A DNA stretch of 11,299 bases from Hadesarchaea archaeon. GTDB taxonomy: Archaea; Hadarchaeota; Hadarchaeia; Hadarchaeales; Hadarchaeaceae. Both the position numbers and the translations under genes were made by a program. The stretch's first letter is position 1, and each line of letters begins with the position of its first letter. Location: positions 1 through 11,299 of the forward strand of contig JAOUPD010000032.1 of the NCBI GenBank assembly GCA_029880065.1, in the 5' to 3' direction. The notes below the pieces were generated by a model that saw nothing but the letters and a program-made list of their open reading frames with translations, was not told the DNA's origin and searched no databases. This document shows, one piece after another, positions 1 through 6,546 of the stretch.

Positions 1-624
1 GTCCATCACACTTTCCTCGTCCAGACACGGGTCAACCATCAGCTTGCCGTTGATTTTCGCCACGGTCACCGCCACGGGCTTTTTCTGGAGCGGAAACTCG
101 GACAGCGTCCACGCCTCGTCCTCGGGCAGCTTTACATTCAGGAGCGCCGCTATCGCCGCGAGCGCCGAGGCATCGATCAGGTTTCCGTCGTGGTCGAGGG
201 CGTAAATGTCGATGAATACTGCCCACACGTCCTCGCCAGATTTTATTACCAGCTTTTCTAAATCGATTGCCTCCGACTCACGTATGCCCCGATCGACCAC
301 GCGAGCTAGCTCGATTGCATTTTCATCTGGGCGCCCCGGCTCGAAGGTGGGCGATGCTAAAGGCAAGAGCTCAGCGTTGACAATCAGCACCCCGCTATCA
401 GGCCGATCGGAAAACGGCTCAGCGTGCTCCAACTTGACGCCAGCAAGCACCTGCGTCTTCCCAACCTTCACGAGAGCTGAGCCTTGAGCACTCTTGATCG
501 GGCTGACCTCAACCGATACCTCCCGGAACTGGTCCAACATCCGGGTGTCAACACGCTTGCCTTGGCGCACGAGGTCGGCGATGTAATCGCGCTTGACGCT
601 AGAAACTATCCCGTACATGTCCAT
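1..624 (-). CDS. rrp42: Exosome complex protein Rrp42 (partial, C-terminus cut by window edge)
   Basis: Non-catalytic RNase PH-fold subunit that alternates with Rrp41 in the hexameric ring of the archaeal exosome, which degrades and tails RNA 3' ends in the cytoplasm. I translated 208 codons without a stop from the ATG at 624 to the window edge. The N-terminus (MDMYGIVSSVKRDYI) and the block GKRVDTRMLDQFRE are typical of archaeal Rrp42. So are VKVGKTQVLAGVKLE, the PGRPDENAIELARVVDRGIRE stretch and ALDHDGNLIDA. The family is usually about 260 residues, so roughly the last fifth is missing. The start lies 3 bases after the rrp41 stop, and the GGGGG run inside the rrp41 3' end serves as ribosome site. 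It is probably translated with Rrp41, its ring partner. Identification is firm; the true end lies outside the window. Confidence 0.95.
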   Translation of the reverse strand, partial: MDMYGIVSSVKRDYIADLVRQGKRVDTRMLDQFREVSVEVSPIKSAQGSALVKVGKTQVLAGVKLEHAEPFSDRPDSGVLIVNAELLPLASPTFEPGRPDENAIELARVVDRGIRESEAIDLEKLVIKSGEDVWAVFIDIYALDHDGNLIDASALAAIAALLNVKLPEDEAWTLSEFPLQKKPVAVTVAKINGKLMVDPCLDEESVMD

Positions 625-627
625 GTT

Positions 628-1350
628 TTATTCCCCCTGTTTGATTGCGTACTTCTCCCTTAGGGTTCGCCGCTGTGCTTCGTATATCTGCTCGCACCCC
701 TTAAATGCGAGGTCCAGAGCCTGCTTGAACTCTTCCCCGGTAAAGTGGCCGTCCATCTGCAGTAGTGTAATCAACTTCTTCCTAGGGATCATGGCTATCG
801 GCATGTCCGTCGTTCCCCACTGGTCCTCATCCTTGGCCGGGTCAAGAACTATTGTACCGTCTACCTTCCCGACCGCGACCGATGAGACCATGTCGCGCAT
901 CGGAATTCCAGCATCAGCCAGTGCAACGGCTGCAGCGTTTATGCCCGCGGTGCGCGTCCCAGCCTCGGCCTGCAGAACCTCGATGAAGACATCGATGACC
1001 GATCTCGGGTATAGTTCCAAGAAAACAACTGGCTCAAGGGCCTCTCGTGTCACCTTGGATATCTCCACCGAGCGCCTATCGGGCCCGGGACGCTTTCTCT
1101 CATCCACCGAGAATGGGGCCATGTTGTAGCGGCATCGCAGTACCGCCGTATCAGGCTGCTGATGGTGGCGTGGATGCATCTCCCGCGGCCCGTAGACTGC
1201 CGCGAGCACCTTGTTAGCACCAAGCTCGACATAGGCCGAACCGTCTGCTCGTTCCAAAACGCCCGCCTCTATTTTCAACTGCCTTAACTCATCCGGCGCG
1301 CGACCATCAAGCCGTTTGCCGTCCACAATGAGTTTTTCAGGTTTTTCCAT
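628..1350 (-). CDS. rrp41: Exosome complex catalytic exonuclease Rrp41
   Basis: Phosphorolytic 3'-5' exoribonuclease of the RNase PH family and the active subunit of the archaeal exosome ring. The protein has 240 residues, normal for the family. It opens with the usual RLDGRAPDELR motif (13-23). Arginines at 92-93 (PDRRSVEIS) match the RNA/phosphate-binding pair, GTRTAG (131-136) is the phosphate-binding loop, and DQWGTTDMPIAM contains Asp182 at the position of the known catalytic aspartate. All expected catalytic features are therefore present and the enzyme should be active. Its ATG directly follows the rrp4 stop codon, with a GGAGGAGA ribosome site inside the end of rrp4. It lies upstream of rrp42 as in most archaea with this cluster, which suits equal synthesis of the two ring subunits. 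Confidence 0.97.
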   Translation of the reverse strand: MEKPEKLIVDGKRLDGRAPDELRQLKIEAGVLERADGSAYVELGANKVLAAVYGPREMHPRHHQQPDTAVLRCRYNMAPFSVDERKRPGPDRRSVEISKVTREALEPVVFLELYPRSVIDVFIEVLQAEAGTRTAGINAAAVALADAGIPMRDMVSSVAVGKVDGTIVLDPAKDEDQWGTTDMPIAMIPRKKLITLLQMDGHFTGEEFKQALDLAFKGCEQIYEAQRRTLREKYAIKQGE

Positions 1351-2046
1351 TCATTCTCCTCCTTCTGATTTTATTTTTTCAAGCATGAGGTGCACCCTAT
1401 CGGTCAATCCAGAAGTATGCGCCTCGCGCTCGATCATGAGTACGGCCTCGATGATGGCGTTGGTCATACGCGGGTTCTTTCCCCAAATCATTATCCGCCC
1501 GTTCTGTCCGACCTCGATCCTGCACTGACCAACATTCTGAAGGGTTTTGAGCATCGAGCCCTTTCGTCCGATAACACGGGGGATTTTCATAGGTGAAATC
1601 TCAACCAGTTTTCCCCCCTCAACCCGACCCATCCCGGGTTCGCCCGCCTCAAGCTGAACCCGCATGCGCTCGTTCACATCTTTGACCCCCGCGATCACCA
1701 CATCTCGCATACTTAAGTATTGGCTGATATCCTCGCGGACTAGATCGACCTTTCGCCGCAGCAAATCTGAAACAAAAAGATTTCCAGTATAAGGTGAGTT
1801 TATGTCGAGAATCCATCCCGAGTAGTGGGAATCTACAACCACCCCTATCACCACATCGCCTTGCTTCGGGATGTAGCCTCCCTGCAGTGGAATGATTCGG
1901 ATATTTTGCCCACGCACGTCCGCGAGACCCACAACCGATGCGTAGATCTGCTTGTCCTCCCGAAACGCGCCTTCGTACACCCGGTAGTCTCCCTCGGCGA
2001 TTAGCTGCCCGGGCACTACCAGCTCGCGATTTTGAACGTGAAGCAT
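1351..2046 (-). CDS. rrp4: Exosome RNA-binding cap protein Rrp4
   Basis: RNA-binding cap subunit that sits on the Rrp41-Rrp42 ring and feeds substrate RNA into the central channel. The 231-residue protein has the standard three parts. The N-terminal domain (about 1-55) starts with the VPGQLIAEGDY motif. An S1 domain follows (about 60-130; GDVVIGVVVDSHYSGWILDI). The KH domain (about 148-205) has IGRKGSM at 159-165, although exosome KH domains often vary this loop. The acidic/lysine tail (EKIKSEGGE) is typical. Its start lies right after the SBDS stop codon, with an AAGGTG ribosome site at the SBDS 3' end, so translational coupling is likely. An alternative cap protein, Csl4, would carry a zinc ribbon instead of KH, and none is seen here. 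Confidence 0.96.
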   Translation of the reverse strand: MLHVQNRELVVPGQLIAEGDYRVYEGAFREDKQIYASVVGLADVRGQNIRIIPLQGGYIPKQGDVVIGVVVDSHYSGWILDINSPYTGNLFVSDLLRRKVDLVREDISQYLSMRDVVIAGVKDVNERMRVQLEAGEPGMGRVEGGKLVEISPMKIPRVIGRKGSMLKTLQNVGQCRIEVGQNGRIMIWGKNPRMTNAIIEAVLMIEREAHTSGLTDRVHLMLEKIKSEGGE

Positions 2047-2739
2047 TTACAACACCTTCGTTTCGACCTCGCCCCGGGTCATATTGTTAAGCTTGTCGAA
2101 GAACTCCCCTTGGATGCCGGCGGGAATCTCCACGACCACGGCCCAAGAACCATCATTTAACCACTGTTCCTGCTTGACGGTAGCGAAGTTCCTTACCACC
2201 CGATGGGCCTTACCCGTGTAGCTTGCGGGAATTTTGATCGCGATTCTTCGCGTCTCGAACTTTAGGGGGATAATTGGCAGCAATACCTTTACGATACCGG
2301 GGAGTTGTTCCTCGGCGCTCTTGAACTCGTCAACATGTACCCTTGCCTCAACTAGTGCGCTCTCGATTCGCGCGGGTGGATGGGGTAGGCCCGTCTGGGG
2401 GTTTATCGCCCGCTTCGAGATGAGCGCCACGACCTGTCGCCACCGTTGCTCACGCATCTTGCGGCGCTGCTCGGTGGTCACTTGGACCTCGCCCTTTCGG
2501 ATCACCTGTTCAGCGATTTTAAACACGTCGAGCGTGCCGAAGACCTTCTGCATCATTTCCTCAGAGGCCGCCTCGCCTTTCTTGGAGTCCTTGAAAATTT
2601 TGTCTATGGCGAGCATACTATGGATGTCTACCTCTTCTCCCGTTCTTAGAGCGAGGGCTAACTCAGGATCGACAAGTACTTCAAAAGCCGTGTCATGGCT
2701 AGACATCCTAGCGATGACTGCATCTTCAAGCCTTACCAT
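2047..2739 (-). CDS. sbds: Ribosome maturation protein SBDS
   Basis: Archaeal member of the Shwachman-Bodian-Diamond syndrome family. In eukaryotes the protein works with EFL1 to release eIF6 from new 60S subunits; a related role in archaea is inferred. The 230 residues show the three-domain form. The N-terminal FYSH domain (about 1-85) carries IFKDSKKGEAAS (48-59). A helical middle domain follows (about 86-165; GEVQVTTEQRRKMR and INPQTGLPHPPARIE). The C-terminal ferredoxin-like domain (about 166-230) ends with GSWAVVVEIPAGIQGEFFDKL. Length and motifs are ordinary. The gene begins 6 bases after the psmA stop, with an AAGGAG site overlapping the psmA end. Placement between psmA and rrp4 is the usual archaeal order. 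Confidence 0.96.
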   Translation of the reverse strand: MVRLEDAVIARMSSHDTAFEVLVDPELALALRTGEEVDIHSMLAIDKIFKDSKKGEAASEEMMQKVFGTLDVFKIAEQVIRKGEVQVTTEQRRKMREQRWRQVVALISKRAINPQTGLPHPPARIESALVEARVHVDEFKSAEEQLPGIVKVLLPIIPLKFETRRIAIKIPASYTGKAHRVVRNFATVKQEQWLNDGSWAVVVEIPAGIQGEFFDKLNNMTRGEVETKVL

Positions 2740-2745
2740 AACCCG

Positions 2746-3498
2746 CTACTCCTTGGCGGGCTTGGCTGGCGGCTTGGGACTCATTTGTTTTATGTATTTA
2801 GCCAAATCTTCGGAACCCAACTTCTCGAAACGCTTAGTCTTGCTCGGGATGATTGCCATCTCTACTTTGTCGGGGTCAAGTTCCTCCTCGATTACAGTTC
2901 GCAGCGCCTCTAGAGCGAGGATAACCACGTCTTTGAGCGACATCTTCTCTTCATAGCGGCGCTCGAGGAACTCCGTGACCGTTGAGGCTCCGCCTCCGAT
3001 TGCTTGGCACTTGTACGCTGCAACCACACCACTGGGATCGGTTTCGAAGAGGTGAGCGCTCTTCATGTCGACGCCAGCAATTAGCAGCCTAGCCCCAAAA
3101 GGTCTGACGCCGCCATGTTGGGTGTAGAGCTGCTTGATATCGCCGATGCGCTTCGCCAGCGCCTGCACGCTAATCGGCTCATCGTAGCGCAACCGGTTAA
3201 TCTGCGCCTCGATGCGCGCGTGATCGATCAGCACGCGAGCGTCAGCGATTAACCCAGAAGCTGCAGCTCCGATATGCTCGTCCACTTGGAATATCTTCTC
3301 GATTGACACTTCCTCCACTAGTTTGCTCCGAACTCTTTTTTCCGCAGCCAAAACCACTCCTTCGTTTACCTTGATGCCCAAGGCTGTCAGGCCCCGCTTC
3401 ACAGCCTCTTGGGCGTACTGAACCTGGAATAGTTTACCATCTGGGCTGAAGATGGTAATCGCCCTATCGTAGCCGGCTCCAGGTGGCACAAAAGCCAT
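2746..3498 (-). CDS. psmA: 20S proteasome alpha subunit
   Basis: Forms the outer heptameric rings of the 20S proteasome, gating entry of unfolded substrates to the beta-ring active sites and docking the PAN/Cdc48 ATPase. The 250-residue product has the alpha-type N-terminal gate and H0 helix: GYDRAITIFSPDG (9-21) and QVQYAQEAVKRG (25-36). It keeps the EKIF block (67-70), the RPFGARLLIAGVD stretch (132-144) and GGGAST near 168-173. It lacks the N-terminal Thr active site of beta subunits, as expected. The C-terminus is lysine/proline-rich (KPPAKPAKE). The ATG at 3498 has AGGTGT six bases upstream, supporting this start. It is separated from pop5 by 69 bases that may hold its own promoter, so it may be transcribed both alone and with the exosome genes. 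The beta subunit is not in the window. Confidence 0.96.
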   Translation of the reverse strand: MAFVPPGAGYDRAITIFSPDGKLFQVQYAQEAVKRGLTALGIKVNEGVVLAAEKRVRSKLVEEVSIEKIFQVDEHIGAAASGLIADARVLIDHARIEAQINRLRYDEPISVQALAKRIGDIKQLYTQHGGVRPFGARLLIAGVDMKSAHLFETDPSGVVAAYKCQAIGGGASTVTEFLERRYEEKMSLKDVVILALEALRTVIEEELDPDKVEMAIIPSKTKRFEKLGSEDLAKYIKQMSPKPPAKPAKE

Positions 3499-3550
3499 AC
3501 ATTTACACCTTGTTTATTGATGATCGTGACTGTATCTTCTAAGCAAGAGC

Positions 3551-3562
3551 ATTTATTAATAC
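3551..3562 (-). promoter_or_regulatory. Possible TATA box for psmA-SBDS-exosome transcription
   Basis: On the minus strand the 69-base gap between the pop5 stop and the psmA start contains GTATTAATAAAT, an archaeal TATA-like element. A start about 25 bases further on, near 3530, would give a leader of roughly 30 bases before the psmA ATG. That leader would include the AGGTGT ribosome site. AT-rich spacers often contain such strings, so this is a candidate for an internal promoter and not a proven one. Confidence 0.4.
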
Positions 3563-3567
3563 TTTGT

Positions 3568-3876
3568 TTAAGCGGGTACTAAGAACTTCCTCTTCGCTGC
3601 CTTTATCGTGCCGGAAACGCCCAAAATCACGAACGATGCTTCTTTGCCGCCGATTTTCTTAATGCTCAACATCGCTGCCTTGACCTCGTTGACCTGCTTA
3701 TGACCGCAACGTAGCAGGCCTCGTCGCGAGTCCGTGTCGTAAAGTACGAGCTTCAGCATCGTTTTGTCGACCTCCATTTTGCGGGCATGTAAAACGTGAT
3801 TAATTGCCCACGAGATTTCCCTCTTGCTTACCTCGCCCATGAACTCGAACGCGATGTACCTGCGCTTCCGCCTCAC
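3568..3876 (-). CDS. rnp2: Ribonuclease P protein component 2 (Pop5)
   Basis: Protein subunit of archaeal RNase P, which pairs with Rpp30 to stabilise the catalytic RNA during removal of tRNA 5' leaders. The 102-residue, strongly basic product starts MRRKRRYIAFEF and has LKLVLYDTDSRRGLLRCGHKQ (41-61), matching the Pop5 core. SFVILGVSGTIKAAKRKF follows near the end. It is somewhat shorter than the roughly 110-140 residues common in the family. The start is a GTG at 3876 with GGGAG a few bases upstream; an in-frame TAA lies 30 bases upstream with no other good start between. It heads the minus-strand cluster. In many archaea Rpp30 (rnp3) and L15e precede it, but here the neighbour upstream is the divergent bud32 unit. 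Confidence 0.88.
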   Translation of the reverse strand: MRRKRRYIAFEFMGEVSKREISWAINHVLHARKMEVDKTMLKLVLYDTDSRRGLLRCGHKQVNEVKAAMLSIKKIGGKEASFVILGVSGTIKAAKRKFLVPA

Positions 3877-4016
3877 TTTTCTCCCACTATCAGTTGACGA
3901 CCAATGTTAATAACGAACTGTATTTTCCTCCTTAAAAACCACCCCTACCGAAAACCTAGACGGCGGCAGGTCAGACTTGGTAGCCACCTCTATCGCAAAG
4001 GGTGATTTCATTTAGG

Positions 4017-4023
4017 TTATAAA
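4017..4023 (+). promoter_or_regulatory. TATA box for the bud32-rdgB-rps15 unit
   Basis: TTATAAA lies 33 bases before the ATG at 4056 on the plus strand. With usual archaeal spacing, transcription would begin near 4046, leaving a leader of about ten bases that contains GGTGG. The 179-base stretch 3877-4055 between the divergent pop5 and bud32 otherwise shows no gene or RNA that I can support. Confidence 0.55.
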
Positions 4024-4055
4024 CGTAAGTGAATAGCGGTGGTAGGTGGTGGGAT

Positions 4056-4724
4056 ATGGTGTTATTTAAAAAAGGAGCTGAGGCAAATCTCTACCTCGAG
4101 AACTTCTCACGCGTGCTCTACCGCGCAGGTAAAGACAGGGTCATCGTTAAGCACCGCATCTCGAAGCGTTACCGCGTGACTGAATTGGATAAACAGCTGC
4201 GCGAGTCTAGAACCGCGCTCGAAGCAAAGTTGCTCGCAGATGCAAAAAAAGCCGGGACGCCCACCCCCACGATATTTGAGGTCGATCGCGTGGGCATGCG
4301 GATCGTGATGGGATTCATCGAAGGCAAGCAGGTCAAGCTGGTGCTCGACAAATTGGAATCTTCTGCTAGGCGGAGGTTATGCAAGTTGATAGGCAGACAA
4401 GTCGCTAAGTTGCACCGCGCCGGCATCGTTCACGGTGACCTGACGACATCTAACATGATTCTGACCCGGGAAGGCAAAGTCTACTTCGTCGACTTCGGGC
4501 TGGGTGAATACAATCCATCGCTCGAAGCTCGCGGGGTGGACCTGCACTTGCTCAGGCGCGCCCTCCAAAGTACCCATTTTCGTATTACCGACGAGGCTTA
4601 CCGTGCGGTTTTATCTGGCTACAAGCGAGAATTCGGCGAGGGGGCAAACGAAGTGATCAAACGAGTTGAAGAAATTGAGCGTCGTGGGCGCTATGTCCAA
4701 AAGGAGGAGCGCGCATGGCACTAA
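4056..4724 (+). CDS. bud32: KEOPS complex kinase/ATPase Bud32
   Basis: Small atypical kinase (p53RK type) that switches on Kae1 within KEOPS for threonylcarbamoyl-adenosine (t6A) formation at position 37 of ANN-decoding tRNAs. Taking the ATG at 4056 gives 222 residues beginning MVLFKKGAEANLY, the usual Bud32 N-terminus. The ATP lysine is K32, the helix glutamate lies near E57, the catalytic loop is HGDLTTSN (126-133), and VDFGLG has the metal-binding D146. A basic C-terminal tail is typical. A GTG 27 bases upstream would add nine residues (MNSGGRWWD), but it lies before the start site predicted from the TATA box and has no family match, so I reject it. Bud32 is unfused and Kae1 is not adjacent. 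The stop overlaps the next gene by ten bases. Confidence 0.94.
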   Translation: MVLFKKGAEANLYLENFSRVLYRAGKDRVIVKHRISKRYRVTELDKQLRESRTALEAKLLADAKKAGTPTPTIFEVDRVGMRIVMGFIEGKQVKLVLDKLESSARRRLCKLIGRQVAKLHRAGIVHGDLTTSNMILTREGKVYFVDFGLGEYNPSLEARGVDLHLLRRALQSTHFRITDEAYRAVLSGYKREFGEGANEVIKRVEEIERRGRYVQKEERAWH

Positions 4725-5287
4725 TCTTCGTGACCAGTAACCGCCACAAGTTCGAGGAGGTGAGCGAAATCGCGCTGAAGCACGGCGTTGAGCTCGAGCA
4801 CAGTGACACACCCTACATAGAGATTCAAGCGGACGAACTCGAGCAAGTTGTGCGCCCGAGCGTCCAGCAAGCATGCGCCTTGCTCAGACAACCCTGCTTC
4901 GCCGAGGATGCTGGATTATTCGTCCAAACACTTCGGGGTTTCCCGGGACCCTACTCCAATTTCGTTTTTCGGACCTTGGGCAACGAGGGCTTGCTGAAGC
5001 TTATGAGCGGGGAAAAGGATCGACGAGCCGAGTTCAGGTCTGCCGTCGGGTACTGCGAGACTGGTGAGAAACCCAGGGTCTTCACAGGCAAAGTTGAGGG
5101 CACCATCGCGCTCGAAACTCGTGGCACGCGCGGCTTTGGATTCGACCCCATCTTCGTGGCCAGCGAGGGCGATGGCAGGACTTTTGCTGAAATGCCAATG
5201 GATGAGAAAAACCGATTTTCTCATCGAGCTCGTGCAATCGAAGCATTTTTCAAGTGGTATAAACAAAGAGAGAAAGTCCGTGGGTGA
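4715..5287 (+). CDS. rdgB: XTP/dITP pyrophosphatase (HAM1/RdgB family)
   Basis: Hydrolyses non-canonical purine triphosphates (XTP, ITP, dITP) to monophosphate plus pyrophosphate, keeping deaminated purines out of DNA and RNA. The 190-residue product is the normal length. It shows the substrate motif TSNRHKFEE (7-15), the metal/catalytic block FAEDAGLFV (62-70) with E64/D65, and GFPGPYSNFVFRTLGNEG (75-92). It also has RGFGFDPIF (139-147) for base recognition and the C-terminal KNRFSHRARA (165-174). A strong AGGAGG stands just before the ATG, inside the end of bud32, and the two genes overlap by ten bases. The bud32-rdgB-rps15 order recurs in euryarchaeal genomes. Function is firm at family level; exact substrate preference is not visible. 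Confidence 0.95.
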   Translation: MALIFVTSNRHKFEEVSEIALKHGVELEHSDTPYIEIQADELEQVVRPSVQQACALLRQPCFAEDAGLFVQTLRGFPGPYSNFVFRTLGNEGLLKLMSGEKDRRAEFRSAVGYCETGEKPRVFTGKVEGTIALETRGTRGFGFDPIFVASEGDGRTFAEMPMDEKNRFSHRARAIEAFFKWYKQREKVRG

Positions 5288-5291
5288 ACGA

Positions 5292-5714
5292 ATGGCGAGC
5301 GAGCAAAGAAGACGTCCGAGCGCAAGGCTGAGTGAGCTATCGGCCAGCGATGTTGAGGAGCTCGTGGTGAAGCTGGCGAAGGAGGGTATCCCCCCGAGCA
5401 GGATAGGTATAGTCATGCGGGACCAGCATGCCGTACCTAGTGTTGAGGGAGCGACGGGAAAGGGTGTACGCCAAATACTGGACGCCCACGGCCTGAAGCC
5501 CGAGATACCTGAGGATCTCATGAATAAAATTCGAAAAGCGGTGTCCCTCTACGGCCACCTCGCCCGCAACCCGAAGGATTTCGGGACCAAGCGCGCTCTG
5601 GAGGTGGTTGAGGCCGAGATTCAGAAGTTGGCCAAGTACTACAAGAGAAAAGGGAGTTTGGCTTCTGACTGGCGATACGATCGTGAGCGGGCGGCTATCT
5701 TGGTGCGCGCCTGA
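5292..5714 (+). CDS. rps15: 30S ribosomal protein S15 (uS15), shortened N-terminus
   Basis: Primary 16S rRNA-binding protein of the small subunit platform. The 140-residue product matches archaeal/eukaryotic S15 (S13e) from VEELVVKLAKEG (21-32) through RIGIVMRDQHAVPS, EIPEDLMNKIRKAV (71-84), LAKYYKRKGSLASDWRYD (113-130) and the end. The open frame extends upstream through rdgB, but the ATG at 5292 has GGGTGA four bases before it and rdgB occupies the upstream DNA in another frame. The usual archaeal N-terminal stretch (RMH-x-x-x-KG-S-x-S-x-RP followed by PxW) is missing. In its place is MASEQRRRPSARLSELSASD, about ten residues shorter. An in-frame GTG at 5280 would add only four residues and not restore it. 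The gene lies 4 bases after rdgB and closes the operon. Confidence 0.93.
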   Translation: MASEQRRRPSARLSELSASDVEELVVKLAKEGIPPSRIGIVMRDQHAVPSVEGATGKGVRQILDAHGLKPEIPEDLMNKIRKAVSLYGHLARNPKDFGTKRALEVVEAEIQKLAKYYKRKGSLASDWRYDRERAAILVRA

Positions 5715-5726
5715 GTTGAACCACAA

Positions 5727-5739
5727 TTTTTGCCTTTTT
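5727..5739 (+). terminator. T-rich terminator after rps15
   Basis: Two runs of five T (5727-5731 and 5735-5739) follow the rps15 stop by 12 bases, the usual form of an archaeal terminator on the plus strand. CCACAA (5721-5726) and TTGTGG (5748-5753) flank them as a short inverted repeat that could pair around the T tracts. The spacer lies between convergent genes. Confidence 0.55.
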
Positions 5740-5762
5740 GTAACAGCTTGTGGCAGGAATTA

Positions 5763-6476
5763 CTAACCGGTGCTCTCCTTTGGATACTTGGAATAGACAT
5801 AACGAAGTAGCTCGACTAACTTCATCTCGTTGAACCGCTTCAATGATTGCAAGGACCGTTTTGTCGCCCCTGGCAACTTGTCATAAATTTTCTTCGCCGC
5901 TTTCTCCCCTTTAGTCGTCAACCTATAGCTCCTCTCCACAACCCCGTCGCCCGCTTCAACGACCTTCCCTTCGACTTTCACCAAGTTCATGCTCACGAGC
6001 CCCGTCACGTCATCTAAAACTTCTTCCGAGAACGGCCCATGTGCATACGGGGCGAATTGGTATGAAAATTCGTTGAGCCCAAATTCGTGTTTCGATAGGA
6101 AGAGCAACTTTTGGAGCCTTATGCCTCCCTCGACCTTCCCACCCATGGCGTGCAATAGCGTTAGGAGGCGTCTTGCCCGGTCCTCTGATAAGGCGAACTT
6201 CTTAATCGCCCTTTCAGCGGCCCCGAAGAAGCCGCCCTCGAGCTTTAAGAGTTTCACCACTTCCGCACCGCGGTCTGTCAATCTCAGGACCTTTCTAAAG
6301 GGCCAGACATCCGATTCTTCGTAGCGAATCCACCCCTCTTTTAAAAGTTCGTGGATGCGCAGTTCCAGCGTTGAGGCGCTACCGCCGACCTTGGATTGCA
6401 GCTCCCTCACGTGCTTGGGGCCATTTAGCAACTCGAGCAGGATTTCAGTGGCTTTGCTCCTTCTCAGCACTCTCAT
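5763..6476 (-). CDS. Two-part winged-helix regulator, divergent from the nrd operon
   Basis: Probable DNA-binding regulator; the family is not certain. The 237 residues fall into two halves. Residues 1-75 look like an archaeal winged helix (RRSKATEILLELLNG, HVRELQSKVGGSASTLELRIHELLKEGWI, then a wing ending LRLTDRGAEVV). Residues 112-195 (IRLQKLLFLSKHEFGLN, YQFAPYAHGPFSEEVLDDV, YRLTTKGEKAAK) resemble the YwgA/Panacea (DUF4065-like) fold, also helix-turn-helix related, by my reading of the motifs. The start is set at the ATG at 6476 because AGGTGA lies five bases before it. A GTG at 6485 would fall inside that ribosome site. Divergence from nrdG across a spacer with two palindromes suggests it controls itself and the reductase genes. 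No cysteine or metal cluster is seen, so how it would sense its signal is unknown. Confidence 0.8.
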   Translation of the reverse strand: MRVLRRSKATEILLELLNGPKHVRELQSKVGGSASTLELRIHELLKEGWIRYEESDVWPFRKVLRLTDRGAEVVKLLKLEGGFFGAAERAIKKFALSEDRARRLLTLLHAMGGKVEGGIRLQKLLFLSKHEFGLNEFSYQFAPYAHGPFSEEVLDDVTGLVSMNLVKVEGKVVEAGDGVVERSYRLTTKGEKAAKKIYDKLPGATKRSLQSLKRFNEMKLVELLRYVYSKYPKESTG

Positions 6477-6497
6477 TATGGTCACCTTGCGGTATGT

Positions 6498-6514
6498 GTT
6501 ACATATAGCGTAAC
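6498..6514. promoter_or_regulatory. Operator 1 (palindrome GTTAC-N7-GTAAC)
   Basis: GTTACATATAGCGTAAC is an inverted repeat with perfect 5-bp arms. The symmetry extends outward to 10-bp arms (6493-6502 and 6510-6519) with one mismatch, making a 27-bp imperfect palindrome. It matches operator 2 at 15 of 17 positions. It abuts the shared TATA box on the nrdG side's upstream flank and lies between that box and the likely transcription start of the minus-strand regulator. Confidence 0.75.
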
Positions 6515-6515
6515 A

Positions 6516-6523
6516 TATAAATA
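6516..6523. promoter_or_regulatory. TATA box, probably shared by regulator and nrdG
   Basis: TATAAATA reads as a near-consensus archaeal TATA box on the plus strand, about 55 bases before the nrdG ATG. Its start site would fall near 6545 and leave a leader of about 25 bases with GGGG at 6561-6564. On the minus strand the same bases read TATTTATA. Used in that direction they would place the regulator's start near 6494, just before its AGGTGA site. Another minus-strand candidate is CTATATGTAA within operator 1. Confidence 0.6.
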
Positions 6524-6529
6524 ATTGTT

Positions 6530-6546
6530 GTTACACATAGAGTAAC
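6530..6546. promoter_or_regulatory. Operator 2 (palindrome GTTAC-N7-GTAAC)
   Basis: GTTACACATAGAGTAAC has the same perfect 5-bp arms and nearly the same core as operator 1. Centre-to-centre distance is 32 bp, close to three helical turns, so two bound dimers would sit on the same face. It covers the predicted nrdG start region, where a bound protein would block RNA polymerase. Confidence 0.75.

Noticed and set aside
593..1129. 178-residue plus-strand open frame opposite rrp41
   Set aside because: Antisense shadow of rrp41, with no ribosome site of note and no recognisable motif.
2234..2956. 240-residue plus-strand open frame across SBDS and psmA
   Set aside because: It spans two well-identified minus-strand genes and their junction; the Ser/Arg-rich translation has no family features.
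3928..3935. Strong AAGGAGG-like site on the minus strand upstream of pop5
   Set aside because: No start codon follows at suitable distance and an in-frame stop separates it from pop5, so I cannot tie it to a gene.
3961..3990. Possible hairpin GGCGGC...GCCACC between pop5 and bud32
   Set aside because: The arms are only six bases with a mismatch and the loop sequence has no further pairing, too weak to call an RNA or regulatory structure.
4029..4055. Upstream GTG start for Bud32 adding MNSGGRWWD
   Set aside because: It lies upstream of the transcription start predicted from TTATAAA at 4017-4023, lacks a family match, and the ATG at 4056 has GGTGG before it.
5064..5291. N-terminal extension of S15 through the rdgB region
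   Set aside because: The extra 76 residues come from another frame of rdgB and do not resemble S15; the ATG at 5292 has a GGGTGA site.
4916..5521. 201-residue minus-strand open frame across rdgB and rps15
   Set aside because: It is opposite two conserved genes and crosses their junction, so it is a codon-bias shadow.
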